NCBI RefSeq assembly: GCF_014193845.1
Contig: NZ_JACHZX010000001.1
Span: 186,001-250,000, forward strand
Source of the DNA: Sphingomonas sp. BK345
GTDB taxonomy: Bacteria > Pseudomonadota > Alphaproteobacteria > Sphingomonadales > Sphingomonadaceae
Length of the DNA stretch: 64,000 bases
Direction of reading: 5' to 3'
In this document: positions 24,705 to 33,340 of the stretch, one piece after another
Position numbering within the stretch: the stretch's first letter is position 1
Layout of the letters: the number at the start of each line of letters is the position of its first letter
Program-made: the position numbers and the translations under genes
The notes under the pieces: generated by a model
The model's input: the letters and a program-made list of their open reading frames with translations, nothing else
Told to the model about the DNA's origin: nothing
The model's database searches: none

Positions 24705-26279
24705 CTACTCCGCCGCCTGCGCCTCCGCCAACTTCGGCTTCCACACCAGCACCGGCTTGCGCGCCGCCAGCGTCTCGTCGAGCCGCGCGCGCGGGGCGAA
24801 ATGCGGCGCGGTCTTGAGCGACTCGTCGCCCGCCTTGGCGCGCTCCGCCACCGAGCGCAGCGCGCCGATGAACTGGTCGAGCGCCGCCTTGCTCTCGGTC
24901 TCGGTCGGCTCCACCAGCATGGCGCCGTGGACGACCAGCGGGAAGTACATGGTCATCGGGTGATAGCCTTCGTCGATCAGCGCCTTGGCGATGTCGATCG
25001 TGGAGAAACCCGGCGCCATCCCGCGATCCGAGAAGATCGCCTCGTGCATGCACGGACCCGAGCCGGCGAACGGCGCGTCGAGCGTGTCCTCCAGCCGGCG
25101 CAGCACGTAATTGGCGTTGAGCACCGCGTCCTCGGCGACCTGGCGCAGCCCGTCCGCGCCGTGGCTGAGGATGTAGGTCAGCGCGCGCGTGAACATGCCC
25201 ATCTGGCCGTGGAAGGCGACCATGCGGCCGAAGCTGTCGGCGTGATGCTCATCCGCATTCTCCTCCTCGACGAGGCGGAACTGGTCGCCGTCGCGCTCGA
25301 CGAACGGCAGCGGCGCGAACGGCGTCAGCGCCTCGGAAAACACCACCGGCCCCGAGCCCGGCCCGCCGCCGCCGTGCGGGGTGGAGAAGGTCTTGTGCAG
25401 GTTGATGTGCATCGCGTCAACGCCGAGGTCGCCCGGGCGCACCCGCCCGACGATCGCGTTGAAATTTGCCCCGTCGCAATAGACGTAACCGCCCGCGGCA
25501 TGGACCGCGTCCGAGATCGCCTTGAGGTCGCGCTCGAACAGGCCGCAGGTGTTGGGGTTGGTGATCATCACCCCGGCCACGTCCGGGCCGAGCCGCGCCG
25601 TGAGCGCCGCGGTGTCGACGCGCCCCTCGGCGGTGGCGGGAATGTCCTCCACGCTGAAGCCGGCGAAGGCCGCGGTCGCGGGGTTGGTGCCGTGCGCCGA
25701 CTCGGGCACCAGGATGACCTTGCGGTGCCCCTCGCCGCGCTTCTTCAGCGCCGCCTTGATCGCAAGGATGCCGCACAGCTCGCCGTGCGCGCCCGCCTTG
25801 GGACTCATCGCCACCGAGTGCATGCCGGTGAGCGTGACGAGCCAGTGGGCGAGCTGGTGGATCACCTCCAGCGCGCCTTGCACCGTGTCGATCGGCTGGA
25901 GCGGGTGGACGTCGGCGAAGCCCGGCAGCCGCGCCATCTTCTCGTTGAGCCGCGGATTGTGCTTCATCGTGCACGAACCAAGCGGGAAGAGGCCGAGATC
26001 GATCGCGTAATTCTGCCGGCTCAGCCGCGTATAGTGGCGCACCGTCTCGGGCTCTGACAGGCCCGGCAGCCCGATCGGGTTCTTGCGCGTCAGGCCACCC
26101 AGCCGCGAGCCCGCCACGTCACCCGCGGCGAAATCGACGCCCGTCGTCTGGTCGTCGCCGATCTCGAAGATCAGCGGCTCCTCCAGCATCAGCGCCTTGT
26201 TGCCGGTGAAGGTCGCACCCGCCGCGTCGCCGCGGCCCGCGGGCGCGGTCGGCTTCCAGCCGCTCTGGTTGATCGTCAT
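24705..26279 (-). CDS. gcvPB: Glycine dehydrogenase (decarboxylating) subunit 2 GcvPB
   Basis: The PLP-carrying half of the split P-protein of the glycine cleavage system. It decarboxylates glycine and passes the aminomethyl group to the lipoyl arm of GcvH. It has 524 residues. Conserved blocks are LGSCTMKHNPRLNEK, SPKAGAHGELCG, VPESAHGTNPATAA, NPNTCGLFE, YCDGANFNAI and the Schiff-base Lys in INLHKTFSTPHGGGGPG. The start at 26279 overlaps the gcvPA stop (ATGA). It is the last gene of the operon. Confidence 0.97.
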   Translation of the reverse strand: MTINQSGWKPTAPAGRGDAAGATFTGNKALMLEEPLIFEIGDDQTTGVDFAAGDVAGSRLGGLTRKNPIGLPGLSEPETVRHYTRLSRQNYAIDLGLFPLGSCTMKHNPRLNEKMARLPGFADVHPLQPIDTVQGALEVIHQLAHWLVTLTGMHSVAMSPKAGAHGELCGILAIKAALKKRGEGHRKVILVPESAHGTNPATAAFAGFSVEDIPATAEGRVDTAALTARLGPDVAGVMITNPNTCGLFERDLKAISDAVHAAGGYVYCDGANFNAIVGRVRPGDLGVDAMHINLHKTFSTPHGGGGPGSGPVVFSEALTPFAPLPFVERDGDQFRLVEEENADEHHADSFGRMVAFHGQMGMFTRALTYILSHGADGLRQVAEDAVLNANYVLRRLEDTLDAPFAGSGPCMHEAIFSDRGMAPGFSTIDIAKALIDEGYHPMTMYFPLVVHGAMLVEPTETESKAALDQFIGALRSVAERAKAGDESLKTAPHFAPRARLDETLAARKPVLVWKPKLAEAQAAE

Positions 26280-27634
26280 GCCAGCACCTCCGTCAGCGCC
26301 GTCGCCAGCGCCTCGATATCCTCGTCGGTCACCGTCTCGGTCACCGCCACCACCAGACCGTTCTCCAACGCCGCCTCGCCCGGGTAGAGCCGCCCGAGCG
26401 ACACGCCCGCGAGCACGCCGCGCTCTGCCAGCGTGCGCACCACCGGCCGCGCTTCCTGCCCGAGGTCGAGCGTGAACTCGTTGAAGAAGGCGTCGTTGAT
26501 CACGCGCACGCCGGGCACGCGCGCGAGCCGGTCGGCGGCGCGGCACGCGGTCGCGTGGTTGATCCCGGCGAGCCGGCGCAGCCCCGCCTCGCCCAGCAGG
26601 GTCATGTGGATCGAGAAGGCCAGCGCACACAGGCCCGAGTTGGTGCAGATGTTGCTGGTCGCCTTCTCGCGGCGGATATGTTGCTCGCGCGTCGAGAGCG
26701 TCAGCACGAAGCCGCGGCGCCCGTCGGCGTCGACGGTCTCGCCGCACAGTCGGCCGGGCATCTGGCGGACATATCTGTCCTTGCAACCGAACAGCCCGAC
26801 GTATGGGCCGCCGAACTGGAGCCCAACGCCGAGCGACTGCCCCTCGCCGACGACGATGTCCGCGCCCATCTCGCCCGGCGCGCGCAGCGCCCCCAGCGCG
26901 ACCGGCTCGGTCACCACCGCGATCAGCAGCGCCTTGTTCGCCTGGCAGGCCTCGGCGAGCGGCGTCAGGTCCGCGACGCGACCGAGGATATCGGGATATT
27001 GCACGACGACGCACGAGGTGTCCGCGTCGATCGCAGCGATCAGCTGGTCGACGTCGGTCTCCGCGGTCAGCGCGGGCGCGCCGGTCTCGAGCAGGTCGCC
27101 GGTGTAGCGCGCCATGGTCTTGGCGACCGACACGTAATGCGGGTGCAGCCCGGACGAGAGCAGCGCCTTGCCGCGCCGCGTGATCCGCCGCGCCATGCCG
27201 ATCGCCTCCCAGCAGGCGGTCGAGCCGTCGTACATGCTGGCGTTGGCCACGTCGGTCCCGAGCAGGCGCGCGACCTGCGTCTGGAACTCGAACAGCATCT
27301 GCAGCGTGCCCTGCGCGATCTCGGGCTGATAGGGCGTGTAGGCGGTGAGGAACTCGCCGCGCTGGATCAGATGATCGACCGAGGCCGGCACGTGGTGGCG
27401 ATAGGCGCCGGCGCCGAGGAAGAAGGGCACCTCGCCCGCGACGGTGTTCCTGCGCGCCAGCGCGGTCATGTGGCGCTCGACCGCCAGCTCGCTGGCGTGG
27501 AGCGGCAGGTCGCGCACGGGGCCGTCGAGCCGCGCGGACTCGGGCACGTCGACGAACAGGTCGTCGATCGAGGAGGCGCCGATCACCGCGAGCATGTCGC
27601 CGCGGTCGGACGGAGTGAGAGGAAGGTAGCGCAT
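26276..27634 (-). CDS. gcvPA: Glycine dehydrogenase (decarboxylating) subunit 1 GcvPA
   Basis: Partner subunit of GcvPB, homologous to the N-terminal half of one-piece P-proteins. It has 452 residues. Typical motifs: FLGAGAYRHHVPASVDHL, LTAYTPYQPEIAQGTLQ, FEFQTQ, NASMYDGSTA, QYPDILG, FGGPYVGLF, RQMPGRL and REQHIRREKATSNICTNSGL. It lacks a PLP Lys, as expected. The ATG at 27634 gives MRYLPLTPSDRGDML. Two strong hairpins occupy the 66-bp spacer between it and gcvH. Confidence 0.97.
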   Translation of the reverse strand: MRYLPLTPSDRGDMLAVIGASSIDDLFVDVPESARLDGPVRDLPLHASELAVERHMTALARRNTVAGEVPFFLGAGAYRHHVPASVDHLIQRGEFLTAYTPYQPEIAQGTLQMLFEFQTQVARLLGTDVANASMYDGSTACWEAIGMARRITRRGKALLSSGLHPHYVSVAKTMARYTGDLLETGAPALTAETDVDQLIAAIDADTSCVVVQYPDILGRVADLTPLAEACQANKALLIAVVTEPVALGALRAPGEMGADIVVGEGQSLGVGLQFGGPYVGLFGCKDRYVRQMPGRLCGETVDADGRRGFVLTLSTREQHIRREKATSNICTNSGLCALAFSIHMTLLGEAGLRRLAGINHATACRAADRLARVPGVRVINDAFFNEFTLDLGQEARPVVRTLAERGVLAGVSLGRLYPGEAALENGLVVAVTETVTDEDIEALATALTEVLA

Positions 27635-27650
27635 GGTCTGGTCTCTCCCG

Positions 27651-27695
27651 CCTCCCCTCGGGGAGGGGTTCCGCCCCTCCCGCGCGGGAGGGGCG
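27651..27695 (-). other. Two strong hairpins between gcvH and gcvPA
   Basis: CCTCCCC/GGGGAGG (7-bp arms, 2-nt loop, 27651-27666) and CGCCCCTCCCG/CGGGAGGGGCG (11-bp arms, 2-nt centre, 27672-27695) are perfect palindromes. They lie inside the gcv operon. In the transcript they could lower expression of gcvPA/PB relative to gcvT/H or protect mRNA ends. No T-run follows, so they are not typical terminators. Confidence 0.6.
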
Positions 27696-27700
27696 TCACA

Positions 27701-28072
27701 TCACAATTTGGCGACGAAGGCGGCGTAGGCGGTCTCGTCCATCAGCGCCTCGAGCTCGCTCGGATCGCTGAGCGTCAGCTTGAAGAACCAGCCCTCGCCC
27801 TCGGGATCCGAATTGACCAGCGACGGCTCGTCGGCGAGCGCGGGATTGCCCTCGGTCACCGTGCCCGACACGGGCGCATAGACGTCCGACGCGGCCTTGA
27901 CGCTCTCGACCACCGCCGCCTCGTCGCCCTTGCTCAGGCTACGACCCGAGTCCGGCGCCTCGACGAAGACGATGTCGCCGAGCTGGCCCTGCGCATAGTC
28001 GCTGATGCCGACCGTGCCGGTCTGGCCCTCGACCTCGATCCACTCGTGATCCTCGGTGAAATATCGGCTCAT
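27701..28072 (-). CDS. gcvH: Glycine cleavage system H protein
   Basis: Lipoyl carrier that shuttles the aminomethyl group between P, T and L proteins. It has 123 residues. The lipoylated residue is Lys59 in [15 protein letters not shown]. The N-terminal [32 protein letters not shown] and the C-terminal [18 protein letters not shown] complete the family pattern. It is separated from gcvT by a single base, and the intercistronic hairpins follow its stop. Confidence 0.98.
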   Translation of the reverse strand: MSRYFTEDHEWIEVEGQTGTVGISDYAQGQLGDIVFVEAPDSGRSLSKGDEAAVVESVKAASDVYAPVSGTVTEGNPALADEPSLVNSDPEGEGWFFKLTLSDPSELEALMDETAYAAFVAKL

Positions 28073-28073
28073 C

Positions 28074-29240
28074 TCACTTCACTCCTCGGAAGTAACGGTG
28101 GGGAACGAACGGCATCCCGGTGACGGTCGCGCGGTGCGGCTTGCCGCGCTGCGACAGCGTCACGCTGGTGCCGGGCGCGGCGAGCGCCGCGGGAACATAG
28201 GCCATGGCGATCGGCGCCCCGACGGTCGGCGCGAAGCCGCCGCTGGTGACGCGGCCGACGGTAGCGCCGCCATCGTCGACCACGGTCGCACCCTCGCGCA
28301 CCGGCTGGCGCCCCTCGACGAGCAGCCCGACGCGGCGCAGCGCCGGTCCCGCCTTACGCTCGGCGAGCACGCGCGCGGCGCCGGGGAAGTCGGCGGCCTC
28401 GCGGCGGCGCTTGGCCAGCGCGAAGCCGAGGTCAGCCATCACCGGCGTGGTGGTGGGATCGAGGTCGTGGCCGTACAGCGGCAGCCCCGCCTCGAGCCGC
28501 AGCGAGTCGCGGGCGCCGAGGCCGATCGGCTTGATCTCGGGCTGCGCCACCAGCGCGTCGGCAAGCGCCACCGCCGCCTCGGCGGGAACCGAGATCTCGA
28601 CGCCGTCCTCGCCGGTATAGCCCGAGCGGCTGATCCACAGCTCGTGACCCTGCCAGTCGAACGCGCCCGCCTGCATGAACACCATGGCGTCGACGCCGGG
28701 GATCAGCCGCGCCACCGCGGCGACCGCCTCCGGCCCCTGCACCGCGAGCAGCGCATGCTCCTCCATCAGGTTGAGTGTGATCTCGTCGGGCAGACGCTCG
28801 ATCATGTGCGCGACGTCGTCGTATTTGGTCGCGCCGTTGACGACCATGTAGACGCGGTCCTCGGCCTGCGGCGTCAGCATCAGGTCGTCGAGCACGCCGC
28901 CCTGGTCGTCGAGCAGCAGCGAGTAGCGCGCCTTGTTGAGCGGCGCGTCGCTGATCGCCGCGGGCATCAGCGCCTCGAGCGCGGCGGCGACGTTCGACCC
29001 CGTGATGCCGAGCTGGCCCATGTGGCTGACGTCGAACAGCCCGGCATGCTCGCGCGTCCACAGATGCTCGGCCATGATGCCCTCATACTGGACGGGCATG
29101 TGGTAGCCGGCGAACTCGACCATGCGCGCGCCGCGCTGGCGGTGCCAGGAGTCGAGCGGGAGGGCGAGGATCTCGATCGGCTCGAGCTCGTCGTCGATCG
29201 GGAGGTCGGTCGATGGGGGAACGGAGTCGCTCATCATCAT
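28074..29240 (-). CDS. gcvT: Glycine cleavage system aminomethyltransferase (T protein)
   Basis: Transfers the methylene group from aminomethyl-lipoyl GcvH to tetrahydrofolate and releases ammonia. It has 388 residues. Folate-site and family motifs include [33 protein letters not shown], the catalytic-region Asp in that [24 protein letters not shown], and [19 protein letters not shown]. The first ~25 residues ([21 protein letters not shown]) form an acidic extension; the ATGs at 29240, 29237 and 29234 are all possible starts. It is the first gene of the operon, behind the glycine riboswitch. Confidence 0.96.
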   Translation of the reverse strand: MMMSDSVPPSTDLPIDDELEPIEILALPLDSWHRQRGARMVEFAGYHMPVQYEGIMAEHLWTREHAGLFDVSHMGQLGITGSNVAAALEALMPAAISDAPLNKARYSLLLDDQGGVLDDLMLTPQAEDRVYMVVNGATKYDDVAHMIERLPDEITLNLMEEHALLAVQGPEAVAAVARLIPGVDAMVFMQAGAFDWQGHELWISRSGYTGEDGVEISVPAEAAVALADALVAQPEIKPIGLGARDSLRLEAGLPLYGHDLDPTTTPVMADLGFALAKRRREAADFPGAARVLAERKAGPALRRVGLLVEGRQPVREGATVVDDGGATVGRVTSGGFAPTVGAPIAMAYVPAALAAPGTSVTLSQRGKPHRATVTGMPFVPHRYFRGVK

Positions 29241-29290
29241 GTCCGTGCGTGCGAGGGCGAATCGCGCCGGTCACCCGGCGTGATCCGTTT

Positions 29291-29495
29291 CCCCCTCTGT
29301 CACGGGACCTGAGAGCTTTCCCCGCGCACGCGCGGGTTACCCCTTCGGTGGGAGGCGCCTGCCCGAGACATGCGCCGCCGCTTTCCAGAGCGTCGATGAA
29401 GGCCGGCGCGGTCCCTGCTGCCTGAGAGATTCCGGGGTGGTTGCTCCTTCGGCGGCGGCTACCGGCCTGCAAGGCCCGCCGCACTCTCCCGCGCC
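29291..29495 (-). promoter_or_regulatory. Tandem glycine riboswitch
   Basis: Read on the minus strand, two aptamers lie in series. The promoter-side one starts GGGAGAGTGCGGC, then has GCCGCCGAAGGAGCAA, and closes with AATCTCTCAGGCAGCAGGGA. The gene-side one has TCTGGAAAGCGGCGGC, CACCGAAGGGGTAA and AAAGCTCTCAGGTCCCGTGACAGAGG. These are the conserved cores of the glycine aptamer (GGAGAG, CCGAAGG, CTCTCAGG). The element ends about 50 nt before gcvT, whose product degrades glycine, so an ON switch is expected. Confidence 0.92.
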
Positions 29496-29644
29496 TGCCC
29501 ATGCCGGTCGCCCGGCATCGACGTGTCGCCGCTCTACGGCAAGCGCGGCCCGAGTCAATCGCGTTCGCGGCGCGCGACGGCCGCCGCGCGTCGGAGCCGC
29601 GCCCGTGCTAAGACGTTTGCACCACAGGAGAAGGAGCAACTCGC

Positions 29645-29908
29645 ATGGACACCGCCACCTCACCCGCCGTCGACCGCATCGCGCGCGTCCTCGCCGGTCA
29701 GCATCTCAGCGCCAACGGACACGGCCAGTCGGAGTCGGCCTCTGCGCAGGTCGAGGCGACATGGAAGGACTATCGCGACGACGCGATCGCGGTGCTCCAC
29801 ACGCTGCGCGCGCCGAGCCCGGCGATGGCGGCGGCGGGCGATGTCGCGGTGTGGGAGCGGATGGTGCTCGCCGCGATCGCGGAGGCGAAACCGGGTATCG
29901 TGATGTGA
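29645..29908 (+). CDS. Small hypothetical protein
   Basis: An 87-residue, acidic, soluble protein of unknown family. A strong RBS (AGGAGAAGGAG) sits 9 bp before the ATG at 29645, which supports the gene. The sequence has two likely helical parts: AVDRIARVLAGQHLSANG, then DYRDDAIAVLHTLRAPSP and VAVWERMVLAAIAEA. There is no signal peptide and no Cys. It is divergent from the riboswitch/gcvT unit and stands alone. No function can be proposed. Confidence 0.7.
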   Translation: MDTATSPAVDRIARVLAGQHLSANGHGQSESASAQVEATWKDYRDDAIAVLHTLRAPSPAMAAAGDVAVWERMVLAAIAEAKPGIVM

Positions 29909-30066
29909 GAACGGCGTCAGACGCGACCGCGGGCGATCTGATCGCCACCTGACCGCGCTGGGCTGAGACGCCGGCCCATCAACAGGCGCTCACTGACGCC
30001 AAGCCGTCGTTCCCGGTGCTTAGTGGCCAGGTGCGACGGGGGGAGGTGATCCGTCGCTGCTCGCCG

Positions 30067-31269
30067 TCAAGCGCGGGCCAGTGTTCTTCTGGCGGACGAT
30101 CGCTCCACCGCCGCCGACACGCCCAGCACCGCCAGCCCACACACCGCCAGCGCCGCCCCGACATAGCCCGTCGAGGTCCAGCCATAGCCCGCCGCGATCA
30201 CCATCCCGCCGAGCCACGGCCCCAGCGCGTTGGCGGTGTTGAACGCCGAGTGATTGAGCGCCGCCGCCAGCGCCTGCGCGTCGCCCGCCACGTCCATCAG
30301 CCGGGTCTGGAGCACACTGCCGAGCGCGCCGCTCACGCCGATCGCGAACATCGCCAGCAGCACCGACCAGAGATGCGGCGCCGCCAGCGGCCACAGCAGC
30401 AGCGCGACAAGCGCCCACACCAGCACCGCCGCCGCGGTGGGCAGCAGCGCGCGATCGGCGAAGCGCGGCACGACAATGTTGCCCAGCGTCATGCCCACGC
30501 CGAAGCTCATCAGCGCGAACGGTACCAGCCGCGGCCCGACCTGCGTCACCGCCGCCATCGTGTCGGCAAGATAGGTATAGACCGCGAACATGCCGCCAAA
30601 GCCGATCGCGCCGATGCCGAGCGTGAGCCAGACCTGCGCACGGCGCAACGCACCGAGTTCGCGCAGCGGGCTGGCGGCGGGGTCGCCGCGGTCGCGGGGC
30701 GCAAAGGCAGCGACCAGCGTTGCGGTCAACGCCGCGAGCGCCGTCACCACCACGAAGCACGACCGCCAGCCGAGCACCTGTCCCATAAAGTTGGCGAGCG
30801 GCACGCCCACGATCGTCGCCACGGTCAGCCCGAGCATCACGCGCGCCACCGCCTGGGTGCGCTTGCGCTGCTCCACCAGCGAAGCGGCGACCAGCATCGC
30901 GATGCCGAAATAGGCGCCGTGCGGCAGCCCCGCCACGAAGCGCGCCAGCATCATCGTCGCGTAGCTCGGCGCCAACGCCGAAAGCAGGTTGCCTACCGCG
31001 AACAGCGTCATGAGCGCGATCAGCAGCGTGCGGCGCGCCATCCGCGCGCCGAGCACCGCCAGCGTCGGCGCGCCGACCACCACGCCCAGCGCATAAGCGC
31101 TGATGACATGGCCCGCGGTGGGCGCGTCAACGTGCAGGCTCCGCGCCATGTCGGGCAGCAGGCTCATCGTCGCGAACTCGGTGGTGCCGATCGCGAAGCC
31201 GCCGACCGCGAGCGACAGATGGATCAGCCCGACGGGCGCGTGGCGCACGTCGGCGACGACGGTCGCCAT
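30067..31269 (-). CDS. MFS transporter, DHA1 (AraJ/Cmx-like)
   Basis: A 400-residue inner-membrane protein with twelve predicted transmembrane segments. The N-terminal GGFAIGTTEFATMSLLPDMARSL and the MFS signature loop GARMARRTLLIALM between segments 2 and 3 mark the DHA1 family of drug and sugar exporters (AraJ, YdhP, Cmx). Segment 4 has the conserved RFVAGLPHGAYFG, and segment 5 has LGLTVATIVGVPLANFMGQVLGWR, the antiporter-type motif. The substrate is unknown. It stands as a single gene between a hypothetical gene and the sugar dehydrogenase. Confidence 0.92.
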   Translation of the reverse strand: MATVVADVRHAPVGLIHLSLAVGGFAIGTTEFATMSLLPDMARSLHVDAPTAGHVISAYALGVVVGAPTLAVLGARMARRTLLIALMTLFAVGNLLSALAPSYATMMLARFVAGLPHGAYFGIAMLVAASLVEQRKRTQAVARVMLGLTVATIVGVPLANFMGQVLGWRSCFVVVTALAALTATLVAAFAPRDRGDPAASPLRELGALRRAQVWLTLGIGAIGFGGMFAVYTYLADTMAAVTQVGPRLVPFALMSFGVGMTLGNIVVPRFADRALLPTAAAVLVWALVALLLWPLAAPHLWSVLLAMFAIGVSGALGSVLQTRLMDVAGDAQALAAALNHSAFNTANALGPWLGGMVIAAGYGWTSTGYVGAALAVCGLAVLGVSAAVERSSARRTLARA

Positions 31270-31357
31270 GTTATTTCCCCGGTTGCGATGCTGTACCGGC
31301 CCAGCTGGCGATTGTGCAGTGCAGCGTCAAGGGTTCAGCGCGCCGGCACGACGACGC

Positions 31358-32473
31358 TCACGCCGGTGGCGTCAGCTTCAGCAAGCGTCCCTGCCCCTTC
31401 TCGCCGCCGTCCTCGAGCACCCAGATCGCCCCGTCCGGCCCCTGCTCCACCTCGCGGATGCGCGCGCCCATGTCCCACTGGTCGCCCTTGCCCGCTGAGG
31501 TGCCGTCGAGGTGAACGCGCAGCAGCGACTTGGACGAGAGCCCCCCGATGAAGGCGTCGCCGCGCCACTGCGGGAACAAGCCGCCCGAGTAGATCATCAG
31601 CCCGCCGGGCGAGATCGACGGGTTCCACCACACCTTGGGCGCCTCATAACCGTCGCCGGCGCGATGATCGGGGATGTCGCGGCCGTCATAGTGCGTGCCG
31701 TTGGAGGCGTTCGGCCACCCGTAGTTGCGTCCCGGCAGGATCAGGTTGACCTCGTCGCCGCCCTTGGGGCCCATCTCCTGCTCCCATAGGCGACCCGCGC
31801 GATCGAACGCGAGGCCGAGCAGGTTGCGGTGGCCGTAGCTCCACACCTCGGGGAGGAAGCCCTGCGCCGCGAGCGGGTTGCCGGGCGCAGGCCGGCCGTC
31901 CGGGGTGAGCCGCAGCACCTTGCCGAGCGCCGCCTGCTTGTCCTGCGCAGGCGTGAACTTCTGCCGCTCGCCCGCGGTGAAGAACAGATGCTGGCCGTCG
32001 GGGGAGAAAGCGATCCGGCCCGAGAAATGGCCGTCACCGTCCACCAGCGGGGTGGCGCGGTAGAGCGTCTCGACACCGGACAGCTGCTCCGCCCCCGCCG
32101 CCCCCGCGAGCGTGCCGCGCGCGAGCACCACGCCCTTGCCGCTTTGTCCGGCCGCCGAGTAACTCAGATAGACGCGGTGGCTGCGCGCGAAATCGGGGGC
32201 GAGCACCACGTCCATCAGCCCCCCCTGCCCCGCCGCGCTGACCGGCAGCGTCGCGACCGTACGCCGCGTCGCGCCGTCGGCGGCGACCAGCAGCAGCTGT
32301 CCAGCCCTCTCGGTGACCAGCATGCGGCCGTCCGGCAGGAAGGTCATCGCCCAAGGCGAGTCGAAGTCGGCCACCGGCGTGATCGTGAAGGGCGGCGTCG
32401 TCTGGGCGAGGGTCGGCGCGGCATAGGCCAGCAGCGCGGCGGCGAGTGTCGTGGCGATGCGACGGCTGATCAT
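31358..32473 (-). CDS. Periplasmic PQQ-dependent aldose sugar dehydrogenase (YliI-like)
   Basis: A 371-residue exported protein. The signal peptide MISRRIATTLAAALLAYAAPTLAQ has its cleavage after TLA-Q. The mature six-bladed beta-propeller of the soluble glucose/aldose dehydrogenase family shows DFDSPWAMTFLPDGRMLVTERAG, GQGGLMDVVLAPDF, GHFSGRIAFSPDG, WSYGHRNLLGLAF, EMGPKGGDEVNLI and NYGWPNAS. The ATG at 32473, with GGAGA just upstream, places the signal peptide at the N-terminus. The holoenzyme needs PQQ, and no PQQ synthesis gene is in the window. Confidence 0.93.
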   Translation of the reverse strand: MISRRIATTLAAALLAYAAPTLAQTTPPFTITPVADFDSPWAMTFLPDGRMLVTERAGQLLLVAADGATRRTVATLPVSAAGQGGLMDVVLAPDFARSHRVYLSYSAAGQSGKGVVLARGTLAGAAGAEQLSGVETLYRATPLVDGDGHFSGRIAFSPDGQHLFFTAGERQKFTPAQDKQAALGKVLRLTPDGRPAPGNPLAAQGFLPEVWSYGHRNLLGLAFDRAGRLWEQEMGPKGGDEVNLILPGRNYGWPNASNGTHYDGRDIPDHRAGDGYEAPKVWWNPSISPGGLMIYSGGLFPQWRGDAFIGGLSSKSLLRVHLDGTSAGKGDQWDMGARIREVEQGPDGAIWVLEDGGEKGQGRLLKLTPPA

Positions 32474-32752
32474 GGCGTATCTCCCCTGCGCCGGAGGACA
32501 GCGTCGCCCGGCCTTGGCCCTGCCTAGCCGGACGCGCGCGTGCGCTGAAAGCCTCGAGCGACATGGCCACATTTAGTTACACGATCGCCGCGGCCGCTGT
32601 CGGCGCGCGCGATTTTGTCCGTACACCACCCTGCCGCTTGCGACCGCGGGGGGAGGCCGCTATATCCGCGTTGCTTTCTCTTACATCGCGAGGTGCAAGG
32701 GGCTGCGGGGCTCGCTCCGCGGCGGCAACCAACGCATGTCCGGCAGGTGCAC

Positions 32753-33340
32753 TTGAGCGACAACGACTCCCTCTACCGACTGATCGAACCCGAGGCGCAG
32801 GCGCTCGGTTTCGCGCTGGTGCGCGTGCGGCTGTTCGGCAAAGGGGACGAGCGCACGCTCCAGGTGATGGCCGAGCGCCCCGACACGCGCCAGCTCACCA
32901 TCGACGACTGCGCCGAGCTGTCGCGCCGGCTGTCCGACATGCTCGACCAGCTTGAGGCTGAGGGACGCGACCCGATCGAGGGCGCCTACCGGCTCGAGGT
33001 GTCGTCGCCCGGCATCGACCGGCCGCTGACGCGTCGGCAGGATTTCACCGACTGGGCCGGCCATGAGGCGCGCATCGTGCTCACCGAACCGGTCGACGGG
33101 CAGAAACAGTTCAAGGGCGATCTGGAAGGGATCGACGCCGACGGCCAGATCGCGATCCGCCACTCGCGCACGCACGAGCTGGCGCGCGTACCCTTCGCGC
33201 TGATCGCCGACGCCAAGCTGGTGCTCACCGACCGGCTGATCGCCGCGACCGTGCCGCTCTCGATGGAGGGCGCCGACGAAGAGATAGAGGACATGTCCGC
33301 GGACGCGGACGCCGATACCGAAGAAGAGGAATCGAACTGA
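32753..33340 (+). CDS. rimP: Ribosome maturation factor RimP
   Basis: Assists maturation of the 30S subunit. It has 195 residues. The N-terminal alpha-beta domain shows YRLIEPEAQALGFALVRVRLFG and TIDDCAELSRRLSDMLD. The central motif YRLEVSSPGIDRPLTR is diagnostic, followed by the C-terminal SH3-like barrel (FKGDLEGIDADGQIAIRH, RVPFALIADAKLVLTD). An acidic tail of about 25 residues follows. The start is not an ATG: the TTG at 32753 (LSDNDSLYRL) is preferred, with the GTG at 32747 as alternative. It is the first gene of the nusA-infB operon; its stop overlaps the nusA ATG. Confidence 0.94.
   Translation: MSDNDSLYRLIEPEAQALGFALVRVRLFGKGDERTLQVMAERPDTRQLTIDDCAELSRRLSDMLDQLEAEGRDPIEGAYRLEVSSPGIDRPLTRRQDFTDWAGHEARIVLTEPVDGQKQFKGDLEGIDADGQIAIRHSRTHELARVPFALIADAKLVLTDRLIAATVPLSMEGADEEIEDMSADADADTEEEESN

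Noticed and set aside
26083..28123. Very long plus-strand frames opposite gcvPA, gcvPB and gcvH
   Set aside because: They mirror highly conserved minus-strand genes. High GC content leaves opposite frames open; the translations are Arg/His/Asp-rich with no motif.
32524..32752. Possible tRNA or small RNA before rimP
   Set aside because: No cloverleaf or CCA-type end could be drawn from the sequence; it reads as an ordinary 5' leader.
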